Shown here in pieces: positions 59,271 through 64,000 of a DNA stretch of 64,000 nt; the stretch's first letter is position 1; every line of letters begins with the position of its first letter. Source of the DNA: Euonymus europaeus (taxonomy: Eukaryota > Streptophyta > Magnoliopsida > Celastrales > Celastraceae); the NCBI GenBank assembly GCA_963580455.1, contig OY756967.1, positions 5,478,501-5,542,500 on the forward strand, in the 5' to 3' direction. A program made the position numbers and the translations under genes. The notes beneath the pieces are model-generated. The model was not told the origin of the DNA. It saw only the letters and a program-made list of their open reading frames with translations, and did no database searches.

Positions 59271-59829
59271 ACATTGTTGCCAATAGCGTCATTCCAAATC
59301 TATGTTAATGAGGATGTTACCAACATCGTCTTTGCATATTGTATTTGATGATGTTGTTGGCAACACCGTCATTAATATGAATATAACACCCAAAAACCAT
59401 TTTCACTTGAACAAAAAATCCTATATTCGAGGTATTTTCAAAGTTCCTGGATTTGTGGTTGATGTCACAAGGTCAATGGATTTTAAGATTTGGAAAACAC
59501 ATTTACTAGGTGAGTATCTCATTTGAGTTATTTGTAGTGTTAAATTTTTTAAAAAAATCTGCTTATTGCTTGTGTTTACTATGTTTCTTGATAAGATTGA
59601 TGTAAAATTGTTGATGATTATATAATTTGAAAAGTAGCTTGTTGGTTTAACTTGATTTGTGTGTAGAATAACTTGATTAGTTAGTTTTTTACGAGATTTG
59701 TTTAATATTAATGTAAAGTGAGTTGGAATTGTTTAATGTGTGTTTAATATTTGTTTAATGATGTTTAATATTTCTTTCAAAAATAGGTAAAACACTATGA
59801 CCTCTCCATAGAATTAATGAGTTTTTTCG

Positions 59830-61930
59830 ACAAGTATGATAATGAAGAAGAGGAATAACCATCGTTCAACAAGTATATGTCGACTTGAGTTGGTATTAGA
59901 AATATGTAATACCGGGGACATTGAGCATGTATATGTTGACACTCACTTCGATGATAAAGAAGGGGAAGAACAAATTGAAGATGTTGATAGTGAAAAAGAG
60001 TAAGAAGATGATGCTGATAAAAATGACATGAATTATGTATTTGTGGAGGGTAATATTATTTGATCTAACCATTATATCCTCCAAGGTGGTGTCATAAAAC
60101 CACCAACTTTAGAATTTTGAGATATTAGTATGATAGACGGTGCTACATGTTGGAATTTGAAATTATACCATGATGTTGGAGATGACAATTTAAGAGTGAA
60201 GTAGATGTTTCAGAGTGAGAAAGAACTACTACATGTTGTGAAGTCATGGCACTTGTAGAATTACTATCAATACAAAACAGACGTTCAAGTTTGAGCGTAG
60301 TGGAGTTGATTTATATGGAGCACACAACTTGCAGGTGATATTTTTGAGCAATGTTGAAGGAAAGACTACAACATTGGATGATTATTGTGATTAGAGAGCC
60401 GAATGCTTATTTGCAAAAAGTTCATCGACAATTGGATGCAGAGTACCTAGCACACAAGGGTCTTGCTATAGTAAGGGTCTTGCTAAAGTGAGGGTTGATT
60501 TGAAGATTAACATGACAGTGATTCAGGCTTTTACAAGCTCACAATTTATGTATCCAATTTCATACTTTAAAGGTTTGGAGAGCAAAACAGAAAGCAATGA
60601 AAAAATTGTTTGGGACATTTGAGCATTCATACATTGTGCTGCCTAGGTTTTTTGAGATTTTTAAAGTAATAAATCACAATTATGTCATCGAGTTTGAGTA
60701 CAAAGAAGTCATTAATGGGGCAACTATATTGGGCCATGAATTCTAGGCATTTAGAGCCTCAATTGTAATATTTTTGCATTATCGCCCTTTGATTATTGTT
60801 GATGACACACATCTTTATGACAAGTATAATAAGAAGTTGTCAATTCATGTTGCATATGAAGCAAAGAATGATTCGTTTTCCTCTGTGTTATGCTTTACTC
60901 GAAGTAGAGAATAACTATAATTGGCACTGATTCATTGGTCAACTATAATACTCTATCATAATTGATCGTAGTGAAATTTGTGTCTTATTTAATCATCATG
61001 GCAGCATGAAATAGGAAATGTGTGATAGGTGGTCAGAACTTGATACTTACTATAGGTACTTTTCGCCCCACTTAGCAAGCAATGTTATGATAAATTCAAA
61101 TAGATTGATTTGAAGAATGCTATGAAGTTGATGGCTAAGTAGCCATAAAAGAGAGGTTTAATTGAATGAAGAGACATGAAAATATTCGGAGGAAGTTGAT
61201 AAGGAGAAATGGGCACTCTCATACGATGGTGGTCATCGTTACACTGTGATGACCACGAATATGTCCAAAAGTTTCGATAGTGTGCTGAAGGGTGGTTGTT
61301 TCCTTCCCAAAACTGCACTTTTCCAACTAGCTTTTTATTGTATCAATAAATACTTTGTCTCTCGTAGGATTTGAGGCACAATAATTCAGGATGGAGGGCC
61401 AAGACTAGCCTCCAAGAGTTTTAGCTGAAATTACTTAAGGAATTCAGAGTTCCATAACACAAAAAATTCATATGTTTTATCATGACCCGCCCATATTTCA
61501 AGTGACTATTAGAGTAAGAAGAACAAAGCATAGAAATGATGTTGTTATTATTGGAAGAAACCCTCGCCAGTGGAGTTGTACATGCAACATGTGGCTTGCC
61601 CTCCATCATCTATGATCACATGTCATTTCTTATTGTTATGCCAACAAAGTTGATTATAGGAACTTGATGGAGGGGAATTCTACCCTACGAACTTTTGAGT
61701 ACACATATGCACCAACTTTCAACCTCATTCCAAATGAGGTGGAGTAACCCTCATACCATGTTGCAATGTTGACTCCTAATCCAACACCTACTATGCATTC
61801 CAAAAAGGGTTATTCAAAATAAACATGGTTGACAAATAAAATGCATATGGGAGAAGGTCGATCAAGGTATAAATGTAGCATATGCGATCAATGATGGCAC
61901 AACAAGAAACATCACCAGTCAAGAGGACAA
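59830..61930 (+). pseudogene. Mutator-like transposase remnant
   Basis: Recognisable pieces in order are an N-terminal acidic region, a MuDR-type FQSEKELLHVVKSWH segment near 60210, a transposase entry with VWRAKQKAMKKLFGTFEHS near 60570, the catalytic-side LHYRPLIIVDDTHLYDKY segment near 60780, and a zinc knuckle reading RCSICDQWWHNKKHH near 61885. This is a MULE of MuDR type. Stops and frameshifts are frequent. Its ends were not resolved, though ACCAACATCGTC-like motifs occur on both sides (59310-59380 and 62240-62400) and might belong to terminal regions. Confidence 0.75.
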
Positions 61931-62239
61931 AGTAAGTTTTCTAATTCTCATTTATCGCCTTTATATCTATAGATGTTAAAGCAGCAACGTCTTCTTCTAA
62001 GTTCTAGAGGGTGACAGTCTCTTACCTTCAAGAAGATCGATGACAGTGAAATGTGTAATATAATATTGTTATTTGTATGTTAAACTATGTATTAAAGCTA
62101 TTTTGGGTGTTGAACTATGTATTGAAGCTAACCTTGTAATATACTTTAAAACTACCTTGAAATATGTATTAAAGCTATGATGTTGAATGTTGATAGACTG
62201 ATAGTGTTTTTTTTTTTATTTTAGAATCAGTTTTCATTT

Positions 62240-62400
62240 GATTCATGTTAATGATGCTAATAGGACCAACGTCAACAATTTTTACATTAATTGTGCTGTA
62301 ATGTAAATTGTTAATAACACTGTTGTTAGCAACAACGTGAATGATATAAAATTGAAAAAATTATGAAAATTATAACAATGTTATCAACATCGTCATTTAA
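62240..62400. repeat. Recurring GTTAGCAACA/CAACATCGTCAT motifs
   Basis: Short motifs such as AACATCGTCATTT and GTTGTTAGCAACA resemble GTTACCAACATCGTC and GTTGTTGGCAACACCGTCAT at 59310-59380. They may mark the right side of the decayed MULE. The match is short and partly palindromic. Confidence 0.35.
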
Positions 62401-62680
62401 AAAAGTCAATAAAAGTAACGCGTTAACAATAACATCAATTCAATTGCCATTTGTAAAAATATAAATCATAACAATATATTTAATTAATTTAAAAATAAAT
62501 ATTAAATAGCAAAAAAGCGGCGTCAAATTCTTTAAAGCAAGACAGAGCCATGTAAGCGGAAATAGATAATGAAAGATATCTTGACAATCCTAGCTGGCAA
62601 GTGACGGCGAGATACAAAGGCGCCACACATGCAACATTCTCCCTCACACCCCAATAGGAGCATGTGGATGCAAGGTACGC

Positions 62681-62707
62681 CACGTGTATCACAAACGTCT
62701 CCACGTG
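62681..62707 (+). promoter_or_regulatory. Pair of G-boxes upstream of CAO
   Basis: CACGTG occurs at 62681-62686 and 62702-62707 (the second as CCACGTGGC), 21 bp apart and about 105-130 bp before the start codon. G-boxes are bound by HY5 and PIF factors and are typical of light-regulated chlorophyll genes. The 21-bp spacing is two helical turns. Control of CAO by these sites is inference. Confidence 0.7.
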
Positions 62708-62812
62708 GCAATCCTCGGGAGGCCAACTGAGATCGCTCGGAACACCAGCCTCTTTAGCCTCATATTATCTCACTACTTTTTCTCCCTCTCCAGGCTGTAG
62801 CTTTCAAACGCC

Positions 62813-63585
62813 ATGTCCACTGTCGCCACTGCCGGTGCTCTCTCTCTACCCATTTCTCTTTGTAAATCATCCAAATTTAACTGCAAGAAGGTACCTTTTG
62901 TTTACTTAAGATAATTAATCTATCTGGGTATTTGATAATTTTACATCAAATTTTTGTTAGGATTGTTGATTTTCCTGTTAATTTTACAATTGCAAAGATT
63001 TCGATCTTATGTTTACTCATCAATTACTTAGTTGATAGTTCATGCTAATGTTTTTTTTTTAAATGTTGATTTTTGTCTAAGATTGTGTGCATTTGTGGAT
63101 TCAGGGTATTCGAGGAGGGTTTGGGGTATCTGCTGTAGTTGGAGAGGAAGGTGGGTTGGTGGCAAAGAAAAGTGTTTGGAGTACAATTTTTGATGTGGAA
63201 GATCCAAGGTCTAAAGTCCCACTATGTACAGGGAAGTTTTTGGATGTAAATCAAGCCCTTGAAGTAGCTAGATATGATATAAAATACTGTGATTGGCGAG
63301 CTCGGAAAGACGTCCTCATTATTATGCATCTCCATGAGAAGGTCTTTCACTCATATTTGTCTTTATTTATTTATTTATTTCCTGAATACTATATTTGAAC
63401 TTATTTACTTATAAAATCTGTTTGTACTGACAGTGTTGTTGCTTATGCTGATAGAGCTCGGCTTATTAATGTATTTTTAGGTTGTTGAAGTTCTAAATCC
63501 CCTTGCTCGAGAGTACAAGTCGATTGGGAGCTTGAAGAAGGACCTTGCAGGGTTACAAGAAGAACTGGCACAAGCTCATACGCAG
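62813..63585 (+). CDS. Chlorophyllide a oxygenase (CAO), first three exons
   Basis: CAO converts chlorophyllide a to b in the plastid using a Rieske iron-sulfur centre and mononuclear iron. Exons 62813-62890, 63105-63341 and 63481-63585 give 140 codons in one frame, with GT-AG borders and a donor after the third. The N-terminus MSTVATAGALSLPISLCKSS is a transit peptide. The following FDVEDPRSKVPLC, GKFLDVNQALEVARYDI, WRARKDVLIIM and VVEVLNPLAREYKSIG belong to the A domain, which mediates chlorophyll b-dependent degradation by Clp protease in Arabidopsis. The B, Rieske and catalytic domains lie beyond the window. The start ATG fits the homologous start. The frame is intact. Confidence 0.93.
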
Positions 63586-64000
63586 GTAAGAGAGTAGGCT
63601 AATATGATGACGTGGAACATAAATAAATACAAAAATGTTATAGAACTCAACTTTTATTAGCCCAACTCAACTCAAGTTTAGATAACACTCCATGTAAGCG
63701 GATCATATTGGATTTTTTTAAAAATCAAATAATAATATTAATTTTTTCATAAATGAAACTTTAAAATGTCTTCTCTCAAAATACATATTAGATTTTGAAA
63801 AAAATTACATATTTGAATTTAGCGCGTAAAAATCTTTCTAATAAGACCCATTGTCGATAGTTTTTTTGCATTTTTTCAATTGCATTGTTTTTAAAAACAA
63901 TGGAACTCATATATATAATGTGTAAACTTTCTATTCAAGCTGAAATTTTATTACACTATGATAGTATAATATATATTTTTTTTTCCTTTTTTTTTGCATT
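63586..64000. other. CAO intron 3, cut by the window edge
   Basis: AT-rich sequence after the donor GTAAGAGAG at 63586. No further exon appears before the end of the window. Confidence 0.75.

Noticed and set aside
1..64000. A gene cluster or novel multi-gene system
   Set aside because: The recognisable host genes belong to unrelated pathways, are kilobases apart, and are ordinary plant genes; the remaining structure is explained by transposons and local duplications.

Overview
The window reads as nuclear DNA of a dicot plant. It is AT-rich, its genes have many short exons with GT-AG introns, their closest relatives by recognisable motifs are plant-specific families, and the space between them is filled with decayed copia elements, Mutator-like elements, hAT-type MITEs and tRNA-derived SINEs. 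No bacterial, viral or CRISPR signature is present. All exon models below were built by reading splice signals and frame by eye; species cannot be named from the sequence.

Layout. Positions 1-18,600 are a graveyard of at least four copia elements. Copia-1 (+, 604-7185) keeps a 5' LTR, primer-binding site, broken gag-pol, polypurine tract and part of its 3' LTR, and carries three hAT-type MITEs. Copia-2 (-, 7186-11243) and Copia-3 (+, 12047-15350) are related elements in opposite orientation; two more MITEs sit inside Copia-2 and at the inverted junction. Copia-4 (15480-17640) is an integrase/RT piece with an 83-bp and a 751-bp tandem duplication that share a breakpoint. A SINE with perfect target duplication sits at 18222-18525.

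The first recognisable gene is a VIH/PPIP5K diphosphoinositol-pentakisphosphate kinase (-, 14 exons, 18708-28567). The kinase half is intact, but the phosphatase half stops being visible where the transposon debris begins. Next is a complete 16-exon flavoprotein of the HI0933/BaiN type (-, 31911-37081, 509 residues). A decayed copy of its 3' end lies in tandem just downstream. About 200 bp upstream of its start codon a Mutator-like element (37289-40176) with about 80-bp terminal inverted repeats carries a FAR1-type gene lacking the transposase core. A second Mutator relic (40940-42400) with SWIM and OTU-like segments follows.

The right part holds a 549-bp tandem duplication (43228-44322), an unassigned ORF (45875-46330), a complete filament-like plant protein gene (FPP, +, 48350-52160, 700 residues), a copia relic (53680-56865), a 114-bp satellite-like triplet, a third Mutator relic (59830-61930), and the first three exons of chlorophyllide a oxygenase (CAO, +, from 62813), preceded by two G-boxes. 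The host genes are functionally unrelated (inositol pyrophosphate signalling, plastid redox, coiled-coil scaffold, chlorophyll b synthesis), and I see no operon-like or cluster logic. I did not find a convincing new biological system. The most informative signals are the truncated PPIP5K, the FAR1-bearing element in front of the flavoprotein gene, and the nested duplications.
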